Origin: Rhodanobacter sp.
GTDB lineage: Bacteria > Pseudomonadota > Gammaproteobacteria > Xanthomonadales > Rhodanobacteraceae
Assembly (NCBI GenBank): GCA_024711345.1
Contig: JANJTA010000019.1
Span: forward strand, 42,473 to 106,472
Reading direction: 5' to 3'
Length of the DNA stretch: 64,000 bases
Shown here: positions 37,578-46,627 of the stretch, piece after piece
Position numbering within the stretch: position 1 is the stretch's first letter
Layout of the letters: every line of letters begins with the position of its first letter
Notes under the pieces: generated by a model
The model's input: the letters and a program-made list of their open reading frames with translations, nothing else
Told to the model about the DNA's origin: nothing
The model's database searches: none
Program-made: the position numbers and the translations under genes

Positions 37578-38405
37578 ATGCAAGCCATCGAAACCCTGAT
37601 CGACGACGCCTTCGAACGCCGCAACGCGTTGACCCAAGCCGAGATCGAAACCCGCCTGCAGCCGGCCATCGAGCAGGTGCTCGACCTGCTCGAAGCCGGC
37701 GAGCGCCGCGTCGCCGAGCCGGATGGCCACGGCGGCTGGACGGTGCACCAGTGGATCAAGAAGGCGGTGCTGCTGTACTTCCGCCTCAGCGACAACCGCG
37801 TGGTCGACGGCGGCCCGGCGCAGGCCTTCGACAAGGTGCCGCTGCGCTTCGCCCACGGCAACGATGCCGAACTGCAGCAACTCGGTGCGCGGGTGGTGCC
37901 CGGCGCGCTGGTGCGCCGCGGCGCGCACATCGCCAGGGATGCGGTGCTGATGCCGAGCTACGTCAACATCGGCGCATACGTCGGCGCCGGCACGATGGTC
38001 GATACCTGGGCCACGGTCGGCTCCTGCGCGCAGATCGGTGCCGGCGTGCACCTGTCCGGCGGCGTCGGCATCGGCGGCGTGCTGGAGCCACTGCAGGCCA
38101 ACCCCACCATCATCGAGGACGGCTGCTTCATCGGCGCGCGCTCCGAGGTGGTCGAGGGCGTGGTGGTGGAACGCGGCAGCGTGATCGGCATGGGCGTGTT
38201 CCTCGGCCAGTCCACCCGCATCTACAACCGCGCCACCGGTGAGGTGAGCTACGGCCGCGTGCCTGCCGGCAGCGTGGTGGTGGCCGGCAGCCTGCCGGCG
38301 AAGGACGGCTCGCACGGCCTGTACGCGGCGGTGATCGTCAAGCAGGTGGACGAGAAGACCCGCGGCAAGACCAGCATCAACGAACTGCTCCGGAGCGGCG
38401 AATGA
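37578..38405 (+). CDS. dapD: 2,3,4,5-tetrahydropyridine-2,6-dicarboxylate N-succinyltransferase
   Basis: DapD transfers succinyl from succinyl-CoA in the lysine and meso-diaminopimelate pathway. The 275-residue protein has the normal length, an N-terminal helical domain, and a left-handed beta helix of hexapeptide repeats (about 110-225) including [20 protein letters not shown] and [14 protein letters not shown]. It starts an operon with arsC-like, DUF2165 and dapE genes; its stop overlaps the next start by ATGA. The ATG at 37578 fits family starts, while the frame opens earlier without homology. Confidence 0.97.
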   Translation: MQAIETLIDDAFERRNALTQAEIETRLQPAIEQVLDLLEAGERRVAEPDGHGGWTVHQWIKKAVLLYFRLSDNRVVDGGPAQAFDKVPLRFAHGNDAELQQLGARVVPGALVRRGAHIARDAVLMPSYVNIGAYVGAGTMVDTWATVGSCAQIGAGVHLSGGVGIGGVLEPLQANPTIIEDGCFIGARSEVVEGVVVERGSVIGMGVFLGQSTRIYNRATGEVSYGRVPAGSVVVAGSLPAKDGSHGLYAAVIVKQVDEKTRGKTSINELLRSGE

Positions 38406-38758
38406 ACCCCGTGCTGTATGGACTCCCGAATTGCGACACCTGCAGGAAGGCGCGCAACTGGCTTGCCCGTTTCAACGTGGCGCACGATTTCGTCGACTAC
38501 CGCGCCAATCCGGTACCGGCGGCGACGCTGAAGGACTGGGCGGCGCAGCTCGGCGGCTGGGAAAAACTGGTCAACAAGTCCTCCACCACCTGGCGCAACC
38601 TGCTGCCGCAGCGCAAGAACCCCGGCAGCGATCCGGAGTGGACGTTGCTGCTGAAGGAATATCCCGCGCTGATCCGCCGTCCGGTGGTGGTGCAGGGCGA
38701 CGGCACGGTGAGCGTGGGCTTCACCGACAACGGCTTCAAGAAACTGTTCGGGCGCTGA
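38402..38758 (+). CDS. ArsC/Spx-family protein (YffB-like)
   Basis: A 118-residue thioredoxin-fold protein of the ArsC/Spx family. The N-terminal motif is [16 protein letters not shown], giving a CxxC. Arsenate reductase residues are only partly kept, and its place beside dapE matches E. coli yffB, for which arsenate reduction is not the established role. It overlaps dapD by ATGA. The link with the succinylase lysine branch is conserved but unexplained. Confidence 0.9.
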   Translation: MNPVLYGLPNCDTCRKARNWLARFNVAHDFVDYRANPVPAATLKDWAAQLGGWEKLVNKSSTTWRNLLPQRKNPGSDPEWTLLLKEYPALIRRPVVVQGDGTVSVGFTDNGFKKLFGR

Positions 38759-38765
38759 CCTGCCG

Positions 38766-39257
38766 ATGCGCCTGTCGAAGGTTGTGCTCGTGGCGACGAT
38801 CGCGCTGTGGCTGGCGCTGGTCGCGTTCGGCAACCTCACCGACTACGGCAGCAACCTCGCCTTCGTGCAGCACGTGCTGGCGATGGATTCGATCTTCCCC
38901 GACGCCGCCATCCACTACCGCGCGATCCATGCGCCGCTGCTGCAGCATGCCGCGTACGTGCTGATCATCGCCGCCGAAACGCTGGCCGCCGTGCTGTGCG
39001 GCGCCGGTGCCTGGCGCATGTGGTGCGCACGCCGCACGCCGGCGGCGACGTTCCAGCGTGCCATGCGGCCTGCCGTGGCCGGACTCACGCTCGGCGTGTT
39101 GCTGTGGCTGGGCGGCTTCATGGCGATCGGCGGCGAATGGTTCGGCATGTGGATGTCCACGCAATGGAATGGCCTGGCCGGCGCCTTCCGCTTCGTGGTG
39201 GTGCTGCTGGCCGCGCTGCTCTACCTGGGCCAGCGCGACGCGGAAGGCGACCGCTGA
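38766..39257 (+). CDS. DUF2165-family membrane protein
   Basis: A 163-residue membrane protein matching the DUF2165 pattern: an N-terminal TM helix, [21 protein letters not shown], a second and third helix (about 58-80, 95-118), and [16 protein letters not shown] near the C-terminal helix. Family function is unknown. It lies eight bases after the ArsC-like gene and 64 before dapE, inside the dap operon. Confidence 0.85.
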   Translation: MRLSKVVLVATIALWLALVAFGNLTDYGSNLAFVQHVLAMDSIFPDAAIHYRAIHAPLLQHAAYVLIIAAETLAAVLCGAGAWRMWCARRTPAATFQRAMRPAVAGLTLGVLLWLGGFMAIGGEWFGMWMSTQWNGLAGAFRFVVVLLAALLYLGQRDAEGDR

Positions 39258-39321
39258 AGGCGCTGCTGCGTGGCGCGCTTGCTATGCTGCGCCGGCGCCT
39301 ACCGACCGTTTCGTGAAGCCC

Positions 39322-40452
39322 ATGTCCGACGTGCTCGAACTCGCCCGTGACCTGATCCGCCGCCGCTCGGTGACGCCCGAGGATGCCGGCTGTCTGCCGC
39401 TGATCGGCGAGCGGCTGGCGCGTGCCGGCTTTGCCGTCGAATCCCTGCGCTACGGCGAGGTGGGCAACCTGTGGGCTACCCACGGCGCGGGCAGCCCCGC
39501 GCTGATCTTCCTCGGCCATACCGACGTGGTGCCGAGTGGGCCGGAGGCGGCCTGGCAGAGCCCACCGTTCGAACCGACCTTGCGCGATGGCCGTCTATAC
39601 GGCCGCGGCGCCGCCGACATGAAAGGCTCGGTGGCGGCGATGGTGGTGGCGCTGGAGCAGTTCGTGGCGATGTATCCGGATCATCGCGGCCGGGTCGGAC
39701 TGCTGCTGACCAGCGACGAGGAAGGTCCGACCAATCTCGATGGCGTGCGCAAGGTGGCGGAACGCTTCCGCGCCACCGGCGAGCGCATCGACTGGTGCGT
39801 GGTGGGCGAACCGTCGGCGAAGGAAAAACTCGGCGACCTGATCCGCGTGGGCCGCCGCGGCTCGCTGTCCGGAACGCTCAGCGTGCGCGGCGTGCAAGGC
39901 CACGTGGCCTATCCGGAGAAGGCGCTGAACCCGATCCACGCGTTCGCGCCGGCGCTGGCCGAACTGGCCACCGAGCGCTGGGACGAGGGCAATGACGACT
40001 TCCCGCCCACCTCGTTCCAGGTGTCTAACCTCAATGCCGGCACCGGCGCCAACAACGTGATCCCGGGTGCGCTGGTCGCGGCGATCAATTTCCGCTACTG
40101 CACCGCCAGCCGTGCCGACGACCTGCGCGCGCGCACCGAGACGATCCTGCAGCGGCACGGCCTTGACTACGTGCTGGACTGGAACTTGAGCGGCATGCCT
40201 TTCCTCACGCCGCCCGGTGGCGTGCTGCGCGAAACCGTGGTGGCCGTATGCCGCGAGCTGTGTGGGATCGAGCCCGAACAGAGCACTGGCGGCGGCACCT
40301 CGGACGGCCGCTTCATCGCGCCGCTTGGCGCCGAGGTGGTGGAGCTGGGTCCGGTCAACGCCAGCATCCACAAGGTGGACGAGTGGGTGGACGTGGCCGA
40401 GCTGGAACGCTTGCCGCAGCTGTACCGCGCGATCTGCGAGCGCCTGCTCTGA
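39322..40452 (+). CDS. dapE: Succinyl-diaminopimelate desuccinylase
   Basis: DapE hydrolyses N-succinyl-LL-diaminopimelate in lysine and peptidoglycan precursor synthesis. It is an M20-family di-zinc enzyme of 376 residues. Metal and catalytic motifs are [27 protein letters not shown] and the C-terminal [11 protein letters not shown]. It acts two steps after DapD, encoded in the same operon. The start at 39322 (ATG) is supported by [12 protein letters not shown], the normal family beginning; a GTG three codons earlier is possible. Confidence 0.97.
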   Translation: MSDVLELARDLIRRRSVTPEDAGCLPLIGERLARAGFAVESLRYGEVGNLWATHGAGSPALIFLGHTDVVPSGPEAAWQSPPFEPTLRDGRLYGRGAADMKGSVAAMVVALEQFVAMYPDHRGRVGLLLTSDEEGPTNLDGVRKVAERFRATGERIDWCVVGEPSAKEKLGDLIRVGRRGSLSGTLSVRGVQGHVAYPEKALNPIHAFAPALAELATERWDEGNDDFPPTSFQVSNLNAGTGANNVIPGALVAAINFRYCTASRADDLRARTETILQRHGLDYVLDWNLSGMPFLTPPGGVLRETVVAVCRELCGIEPEQSTGGGTSDGRFIAPLGAEVVELGPVNASIHKVDEWVDVAELERLPQLYRAICERLL

Positions 40453-40567
40453 GTGCACTGGCCTCCCGACGGAGGCTCGCCTACAGTGGGGCGCGTTGTT
40501 GTCGACCGGGCGCCTGCGAGGGTGCCCGCACGGGAAGCCGCTGTATTCATCCACCAAGGAGAATCGC

Positions 40568-42595
40568 ATGCGCAAGTTCGTGCTCGCCGTGGCGCTCGTC
40601 GCCGCCGGCTTGTCCAGCGCCGCCTGGGCCGCCACTGCTCCCACCGCTCCCCTGATCGAACGCGCCGCCTTGTTCGGCAATCCCAGCCGGGTGGCCGGCC
40701 GGCTCAGTCCCGATGGGCACTGGCTGGCGTGGATCGCGCCACGCGACGGCGTGCTCAACGTCTGGGTGGCGCCGATCGACCACCCCGACCAGGCGCGCGC
40801 GCTGACCGACGAGAAGACGCGCCCCATCCGCCAGTATTTCTGGGCGCCCGATTCCTCGTCCATCCTTTACGTCAACGACAAGGGCGGCGACGAGAACTTC
40901 CTGCTCTACAAGGTCGCGGTGAAGGGCGGCAAGGCCCAGTCGCTGACCGCATTCCAGAAGACGCGCGTGGAAGTGATCGGCACCAGCGTGCACATCAAGG
41001 ACCGCATCCTGATCGGCGTGAACAACCGCGACCCGCGCTGGCACGACGTGTACAGCGTGGACCTGAAGAACGGCAAGCTCACCCCGGTGTTCGAGAACAC
41101 CGGCGACTACGCGGGCTTCACTGCCGACGACACGCTGACCCTGCGCCTGGCATCGAAGTCGCGCGCCGACGGTGGCACCGACTTCTACCGCTTCGCTGAC
41201 GGCAAGGTGGAAGCCAAGCCGTTCGCCAGCGTCGGGCTGGACGATTCGCTGACCACCGCGCCGCTGGGTTTCACCACGGACGGCAAGACGCTGTACTGGC
41301 TCGATTCGCGCGGTCGCGACACCGCCGCGCTGGTCGCCCAGGACGTGGCCAGCGGCAAGACCACGATGCTGGCGGAAAACCCCAGGGCCGACATCGGCGA
41401 GGTGCTCACCGACCCGCAGACGGGCCGCGCGCAGGCCTATGCCGCGGAGTACCTGAAGACCGAGTGGAAGGCGATCGATCCGGCCATCCAGGGCGACCTC
41501 GAGTTCCTCACGTCCCGGCTCAAGGGCAACCTCGGCATCGGCTCGCGCACCGACGCGGACGACGCCTGGACGGTGACGGTGGACCCGGTCACCGCGCCGG
41601 CCACCACCTACCTGTACCGGCGCAAGGCGAAGCAGCTGGTGAAGCTGTTCGTGAACCGACCGGAGCTGGAGAAGGCCACCTTGTCGCCGATGTATCCGCA
41701 GGAGATCCGCACCCGCGATGGCCTCACCGAAGTCTCGTACCTGACCCTGCCGGCCGGCAGCGACCAGGCGCATGCAGGACGGCCCGACCGGCCGCTGCCG
41801 ATGGTGCTGTTCGTGCACGGCGGGCCGTGGGCGCGCGACGAGTACGGCTACCACAGCTACCACCAGTGGCTGGCCAACCGCGGCTATGCCGTGCTGTCGG
41901 TGAACTACCGCGGTTCCACCGGGTTCGGCAAGCAGTACATCGCCGCGGGCGACCTGCAGTGGGCCGGCAAGATGCACGACGACCTGATCGACGCCGTGCA
42001 GTGGGCGGTGCACAACCGCATTGCCGAGGCGGACAAGGTGGCCATCATGGGCGGCTCCTACGGCGGTTATGCCACCCTGGTTGGCCTCACCTTCACGCCC
42101 GACGCCTTCGCCTGCGGCGTGGACATCGTCGGCCCGTCCAATCTCGCCACCTTGCTGACGACCATTCCGCCGTACTGGGAGGCGATCAAGCAGCAGTTCT
42201 ACAAGCGCATGGGCGACCCCACCACCGAGGCCGGCCGGCAACTGCTGCACGACCGCTCGCCGGTGTTCAGGGCCGCGGCGATCAAGCGGCCGCTGTTGAT
42301 CGGGCAGGGCGCCAACGACCCGCGCGTGAACCAGGCCGAGTCGGACCAGATCGTGACGGCGATGCAGGCCAGGCACATCCCGGTCACCTACGTGCTGTTC
42401 CCCGACGAGGGCCACGGCTTCGCGCGGCCCGAGAACAGCATCGCCTTCAACGCGGTGGCCGAGCAGTTCCTGGGCAAGTGCCTGGGCGGGCGGGTGGAGC
42501 CGATTGGCGGCGCGCTCGGGCCTTCCAGCGCCACCGTGCCGCACGGCAAGGAGTACGTGCCCGGCCTGTCGCAGGCGCTCGACGCGAAGCATTGA
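40568..42595 (+). CDS. Secreted S9-family (prolyl oligopeptidase-type) peptidase
   Basis: A 675-residue exported peptidase. A signal peptide (cleavage near SAAWA/ATAPT) precedes a beta-propeller domain (about 35-390) and an alpha/beta-hydrolase domain. The catalytic Ser497 is in GGSYGGY, with the His in FPDEGHGFA; the Asp lies in GANDPRVNQAES. This resembles dipeptidyl aminopeptidase/acylaminoacyl-peptidase enzymes of peptide scavenging. It is monocistronic, after dapE, and converges with the nos operon at a large inverted repeat. AAGGAGAATCGC precedes the ATG. Confidence 0.94.
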   Translation: MRKFVLAVALVAAGLSSAAWAATAPTAPLIERAALFGNPSRVAGRLSPDGHWLAWIAPRDGVLNVWVAPIDHPDQARALTDEKTRPIRQYFWAPDSSSILYVNDKGGDENFLLYKVAVKGGKAQSLTAFQKTRVEVIGTSVHIKDRILIGVNNRDPRWHDVYSVDLKNGKLTPVFENTGDYAGFTADDTLTLRLASKSRADGGTDFYRFADGKVEAKPFASVGLDDSLTTAPLGFTTDGKTLYWLDSRGRDTAALVAQDVASGKTTMLAENPRADIGEVLTDPQTGRAQAYAAEYLKTEWKAIDPAIQGDLEFLTSRLKGNLGIGSRTDADDAWTVTVDPVTAPATTYLYRRKAKQLVKLFVNRPELEKATLSPMYPQEIRTRDGLTEVSYLTLPAGSDQAHAGRPDRPLPMVLFVHGGPWARDEYGYHSYHQWLANRGYAVLSVNYRGSTGFGKQYIAAGDLQWAGKMHDDLIDAVQWAVHNRIAEADKVAIMGGSYGGYATLVGLTFTPDAFACGVDIVGPSNLATLLTTIPPYWEAIKQQFYKRMGDPTTEAGRQLLHDRSPVFRAAAIKRPLLIGQGANDPRVNQAESDQIVTAMQARHIPVTYVLFPDEGHGFARPENSIAFNAVAEQFLGKCLGGRVEPIGGALGPSSATVPHGKEYVPGLSQALDAKH

Positions 42596-42603
42596 ACGCG
42601 TAA

Positions 42604-42644
42604 CGCCGCCGCAGGCGTCGCTCCTCGCGGCGCCTGCGGCGGCG
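42604..42644. terminator. Perfect 14-bp inverted repeat between converging genes
   Basis: CGCCGCCGCAGGCG and CGCCTGCGGCGGCG flank a 13-base loop, nine bases after the peptidase stop and 39 bases past the tatA stop. The strong GC hairpin suits two-way termination, though no T tract follows. Confidence 0.55.
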
Positions 42645-42682
42645 GTCTCGCCGGGCGCCGCCTCGTCGGCGTGCGCCGCGGG

Positions 42683-42877
42683 TCAGGGCTGCCGTTCGTC
42701 CGCGCGGATCGCTGGCGGCGTGGCCTCGTCCGGCGCGGTGCCGCGCAGCCCCTTGCGGAAATCGGCGATGGCGCCGCCGAGGTCGCGGCCGACGTTGCGC
42801 AGCTTGCCGGTGCCGAACACCAGCAGCACCAGCACCAGCAGCACGATCCAGTGCGAAAAACTGTTCAGTCCGAGCAT
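42683..42877 (-). CDS. tatA: Sec-independent translocase protein TatA/TatE
   Basis: A 64-residue Tat pore component: a TM helix (about 5-21), hinge [14 protein letters not shown], an amphipathic helix and a polar tail, all typical. It closes the nos operon, 13 bases after nosL. TatABC exports folded proteins; NosZ and NosX here have twin-arginine signals, so an extra TatA in this operon probably supports their export. tatB and tatC are not in the window. Confidence 0.93.
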   Translation of the reverse strand: MLGLNSFSHWIVLLVLVLLVFGTGKLRNVGRDLGGAIADFRKGLRGTAPDEATPPAIRADERQP

Positions 42878-42890
42878 GGGTGGATTCTCG

Positions 42891-43535
42891 TCAGGGAAGA
42901 GGATGGGCTGGCGTCGCCGGCGAGGCAGATGCAGCCGGCGAGTGCGGCGTGGCCGGCAGGGCGGAGGATGCCGCGGCTGCGGCCAGGCACTGCAACGGGC
43001 CATGTGCGCCGGCGGCCTGCGCAGGGCAGCGGTAATCCAGCGTGGCCACCAGCGCGGGCGTGACTTCGTCGAAAGCGAGCACGGCGCCGCCGTGCTGGTG
43101 CACGAAGGCTTCCGCCGCTGCGCGGGTAGCGAACGGCGCCAGCGTCGGTCCCATCGATCCGGGCAGCGGCTGCCAGGCCACGTAGTAGGCGCGGCGCGCG
43201 TCGATGAAGCTGGCTGCGGCGTGGCTGGGCTGGCGCCAGTCGATATGCGCGCTGTCCTGCACGTACAGCTCCTGCAGCGCGGCCTGGTTCTCCGGCTGCA
43301 GCACGTAGGCAAAGAAGTCGCGGGTGGAATCGAACACCAGCGGCTTGGTGCGGCCGTTCACCCAGGCTTCCGCGCGCGGGCCGGGCGAGCCGTCCAGGTA
43401 CATGCCGCACACGGCGCAGGCGTCGTCCGGGTGGGTGTCGACCGCGTGCTGGGCGGGTGCGTGGCCACCGCCGCAGCCGGCGAGCAGGGCCAGCGCCAGG
43501 ACCAGCGCGGCCGGGCGGGTGCAGTGGATGCGCAT
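42891..43535 (-). CDS. nosL: NosL copper-binding lipoprotein
   Basis: NosL brings Cu(I) to NosZ assembly in the periplasm. This 214-residue form has a lipoprotein signal with lipobox LLAGC and the family motif [11 protein letters not shown] that binds copper, plus [15 protein letters not shown]. The last 50 residues are an Ala/Pro/Ser-rich tail with an extra Cys pair that many NosL proteins lack. It sits between nosY and tatA in the usual order. Confidence 0.95.
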   Translation of the reverse strand: MRIHCTRPAALVLALALLAGCGGGHAPAQHAVDTHPDDACAVCGMYLDGSPGPRAEAWVNGRTKPLVFDSTRDFFAYVLQPENQAALQELYVQDSAHIDWRQPSHAAASFIDARRAYYVAWQPLPGSMGPTLAPFATRAAAEAFVHQHGGAVLAFDEVTPALVATLDYRCPAQAAGAHGPLQCLAAAAASSALPATPHSPAASASPATPAHPLP

Positions 43536-43545
43536 GCGATTCTCC

Positions 43546-44379
43546 TCAGACTTCCTTGCGCCGGAACGCGAACAGCGCCCACGCGAACGGCAGCACCGCC
43601 CAGGCCAGCATCACCAGGCCCAGCAGCAGCGGCGGGTAGCCGTGGTGGGCGGTCATCCCGGTGAGCAGGTCATTGCCGGCGCCGTCGCCCAGCGCGGTGA
43701 GGTTGACCAGCCGGAACACATCGACCGGGTTGAGCAGCAGCAGGTACGGATACACCGCCCGCTCCACCGGGTTGCCGCCACTGACCACCAGCAGCGCCAG
43801 CAGCGCGAGGTCGAACAGCACCACGCTGGCGAGCCAGCCGATCAGCGCCAGGCCGGCGGCGCGCGACTTGTCGGCAGTCTGCACGCTGATCAGGCAGGCC
43901 AGCCCGACGAAGCAGGCGCCCAGCAACGAGGCGCTGAGGATGAAGCGGCCGATGTGCAGCCACGCCTGCAGCGTCTGCGCGGGCGGCTGCATCCACTGCA
44001 TGATCGCCACCGCCAGGCCGAAGCCGACCAACGTGGCGGCGGCCAGCGCGCCGCAGTGGCCGAGGAACTTGCCGGCCACCAGCTGGCCGCGCGAGAGCGG
44101 GTAGCTCAGCATCAGCAGCAGGGTGCCGTCGTCGCGCTCGCCGACGATGGCGTCGTAGGCGATCAGCAGGCCGATCAGCGGGATCACGAACGCGCCCAGC
44201 GTGGTCAGGCTGGCCAGCGTGGCGTCGAACGAGGTGAAGCCCACGCGGCCGGCGGCGGCGCTGCCGAACCAGGCAATGCCCAGCGCCAGCAATGCGAACA
44301 GGATGGTCAGCGCGACCGTCCAGCGGTTGCGGAAGTCGTCGCGGAACTCTTTCCCGGCGACGGTCAGCACGGCGTTCAT
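43546..44379 (-). CDS. nosY: NosY ABC transporter permease
   Basis: The membrane part of the NosDFY transporter that helps build the CuZ site of N2O reductase. At 277 residues it has six hydrophobic segments, and the typical start TVAGKEFRDDFRNRWTV. GERDDGTLLLMLSYPLSRGQ is the coupling motif of ABC-2 permeases. It overlaps nosF by four bases (ATGA). Confidence 0.95.
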   Translation of the reverse strand: MNAVLTVAGKEFRDDFRNRWTVALTILFALLALGIAWFGSAAAGRVGFTSFDATLASLTTLGAFVIPLIGLLIAYDAIVGERDDGTLLLMLSYPLSRGQLVAGKFLGHCGALAAATLVGFGLAVAIMQWMQPPAQTLQAWLHIGRFILSASLLGACFVGLACLISVQTADKSRAAGLALIGWLASVVLFDLALLALLVVSGGNPVERAVYPYLLLLNPVDVFRLVNLTALGDGAGNDLLTGMTAHHGYPPLLLGLVMLAWAVLPFAWALFAFRRKEV

Positions 44380-45305
44380 GCGCAGGCCTCCGCCATGCTG
44401 TGCTGGCCGGCGCCCAGCCAGTCGTAGAGCTGCGCCAGGGTAGGCTCGCGCACGTCGAGGTCGGCCACCGCGGGGTCGGCGAGCAGTTCACGCAGCACCG
44501 GCAGCTTGCCGGCGCGCGGCACCTGCAGTTCCAGCAGGCCGTCCGGGCGCAGCAGGGCAGGCAGGCCGCGCGCGTCCAGCCGGACCAGCAGCCCGCTGGC
44601 GGCGTCCTCGCGCGGGCGCAGCAGCAGGCGCGCGGGCAGCGCAGCCTGTTCGCCCAGCGCGTCGAGGCTGCCGGCGGCGAGCAGGCGGCCCTGGCGCAGG
44701 ATCAGCGCGCCGTCGATGTGTGGCTCCAGCTCGGCCAGCAGGTGCGAGGAGAGCAGCACGCTGCGCCCGTCCGCGCGCAGCTCGCCGACGATGCGGTACA
44801 GCTCGCGCGAGGCCTGCGGGTCGAGCCCGGTGGTCGGCTCGTCCAGCAGGACCAGTTCCGGCGAGCCCAGCAATGCCTGGGCCAGGCCGAGGCGCTGGCG
44901 CATGCCCTTGGAATAGGTGCCGATGCGCCGGTCGGCGGCGTGCGCCAGGCCCACGCGCTCCAGCAGCGCCGCGACCTGGCCGCGCGGCGCCTGCTTCAGC
45001 CGGGCCAGGTAGTCGAGCAGTTCGCGCCCGCTGAGGCTGGCGTAGAAGGTGGCGTTCTCGGGCAGGTAGCCGATGCGCCGGCGCAGCGCGTGCGCGCGCC
45101 ACGGCGACTGACCGAGCACCTCGAGGCGGCCGCCGCTGGGCGCGATCAGACCCAGAATGAGCTTGATCAGGGTGGACTTGCCGGCGCCATTGTGGCCGAG
45201 CAGGCCGATCACCCGGCCGCGCGGCACGCAGGCGCTGATGCCGTCGAGCGCGGCGAGCGCGCCGTAGCGCTTGGCCAGCGCCTCGAATTCAATCGCGTGG
45301 TTCAT
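44376..45305 (-). CDS. nosF: NosF ABC transporter ATPase
   Basis: The ATPase of NosDFY. The 309-residue protein has Walker A GHNGAGKST, signature YSKGMRQRLGLAQ and Walker B LVLLDEPTTGLDP, with a 90-residue C-terminal extension as in other NosF. It overlaps nosY by ATGA and nosD by 17 bases, which suggests translational coupling through the whole transporter. Confidence 0.95.
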   Translation of the reverse strand: MNHAIEFEALAKRYGALAALDGISACVPRGRVIGLLGHNGAGKSTLIKLILGLIAPSGGRLEVLGQSPWRAHALRRRIGYLPENATFYASLSGRELLDYLARLKQAPRGQVAALLERVGLAHAADRRIGTYSKGMRQRLGLAQALLGSPELVLLDEPTTGLDPQASRELYRIVGELRADGRSVLLSSHLLAELEPHIDGALILRQGRLLAAGSLDALGEQAALPARLLLRPREDAASGLLVRLDARGLPALLRPDGLLELQVPRAGKLPVLRELLADPAVADLDVREPTLAQLYDWLGAGQHSMAEACA

Positions 45306-46575
45306 GGTCGGGCCGGAAGGAGGAGGGGGCTTGCATCAGCGGGCGGCTGTCCTGCACCGACGGCGGCGTGAACACCGGGAACGCGCGCTGCACGTAGCGC
45401 AGCAGCAGCACCGAGGGGCTGGACATCAGGTTGCGCGCGGTGGGGTATTTCCACAGCAGCACGTCGACACCGTCGTTGGGACGGAACGGCACGTCGCCGA
45501 TGCCGTCGGCGTCCAGGTCCCAGCCGAGGTAGTCGCTCCAGAAATTGCCGCGGCCGTGCGCCGACCACTCCTGGGCGAGGTTCTGCACGTATTTCACCTG
45601 GATGCGGTTGTCCACGAAGCGGTTGCGCCACAGGCGGTTGTTCTCCGAGCCGGCGGTCACGTGGATGCCGATCTGCGAGTCGGCGACGAGGTTGTCGTGG
45701 AAGTCGTTGAACTGCGACAGGTAGACGAACAGGCCCTTGCCCTCGGTGCCCTCGACGGTGCCGCCGGCGTCGTCGCGCTGGCCGTCGATGCGGTGCACGC
45801 GGTTGCCGGCGATCTCGCTGTGCGCGATGTAGTTGAGCAGGAAGCCGTAGGATTGCTCGTCCTCGGAGCTGTTGCCGATCACCTTCAGGTGGTGCGAGGA
45901 CATCAGCGCGTAGCCGGCCAGGTTGCCGCGGCTGACGTTGTCCAGCAGCAGGTTGTCCTGGGAATACATGTAGTGGATGCCGTAGCGCACGCCGTGCACC
46001 ACGTTGCGCGCGATGGTGTTGTGCGGGCTGACGTAGACGTAGATGCCGTCGCGCGTGCCGGCGATGTCGTTGTCCTCGATGCTGCAGCCGGCGTCGTTCC
46101 ACAGGTGGATGCCGTCGCCGCGATCGGCCACGCGCAGCGAGCGCATGCCGCGGATCACGTTGTGCGCCACGCGCACGTTGGCGGCCCCGTCGAGGTAGAC
46201 GCCGAACAGGCTTTCCTCGATGCGGTTGCCTTCGAGCGTGACCTCGCGCGCCCGGCGCTCGACGAAGATGCCGGCGTTCATCGCGGTGAGGTCGGTGCCG
46301 CTGCGGCGCACGGTGAGGCCGCGCACGGTGACGTTGGCGGCGGCGATGCGCACGACGTCGCCCGAGCCGCCGCCATCGAGGATCGCGCCGGGCTCACCGA
46401 GCAGGGTGACGGGTTTGTCCAGCTTGAGGTGCACCGCGTGCACGCCGGCCGGCACGCGGACGGTGGCGCCCGGCGCCGCGTCGGCCACGGCCTGTTCCAG
46501 CGGCTCGCGCGCATGCGCCGGCAGCGCCGGCGACAGCGCCAGCAGCAGGGCCGCAAGGATGCGAAGCATGTTCAT
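45289..46575 (-). CDS. nosD: NosD periplasmic copper-site assembly protein
   Basis: NosD is a periplasmic right-handed beta-helix protein that receives NosL and hands copper to apo-NosZ. The 428-residue product has a signal peptide (cleavage near AHAREP), many PbH1-type repeats such as VRVAHNVIRGM and GIYVYVSPHNTIARN, and the conserved end NFWSDYLGWDLDADGIGD. It follows nosZ after 52 bases. The motifs and order are canonical. Confidence 0.95.
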   Translation of the reverse strand: MNMLRILAALLLALSPALPAHAREPLEQAVADAAPGATVRVPAGVHAVHLKLDKPVTLLGEPGAILDGGGSGDVVRIAAANVTVRGLTVRRSGTDLTAMNAGIFVERRAREVTLEGNRIEESLFGVYLDGAANVRVAHNVIRGMRSLRVADRGDGIHLWNDAGCSIEDNDIAGTRDGIYVYVSPHNTIARNVVHGVRYGIHYMYSQDNLLLDNVSRGNLAGYALMSSHHLKVIGNSSEDEQSYGFLLNYIAHSEIAGNRVHRIDGQRDDAGGTVEGTEGKGLFVYLSQFNDFHDNLVADSQIGIHVTAGSENNRLWRNRFVDNRIQVKYVQNLAQEWSAHGRGNFWSDYLGWDLDADGIGDVPFRPNDGVDVLLWKYPTARNLMSSPSVLLLRYVQRAFPVFTPPSVQDSRPLMQAPSSFRPDHEPRD

Positions 46576-46627
46576 GGCAGCGGAAGACCCGGCCGTACCG
46601 CCGCGTGGTGCGGCGGCACGGCGCGGC

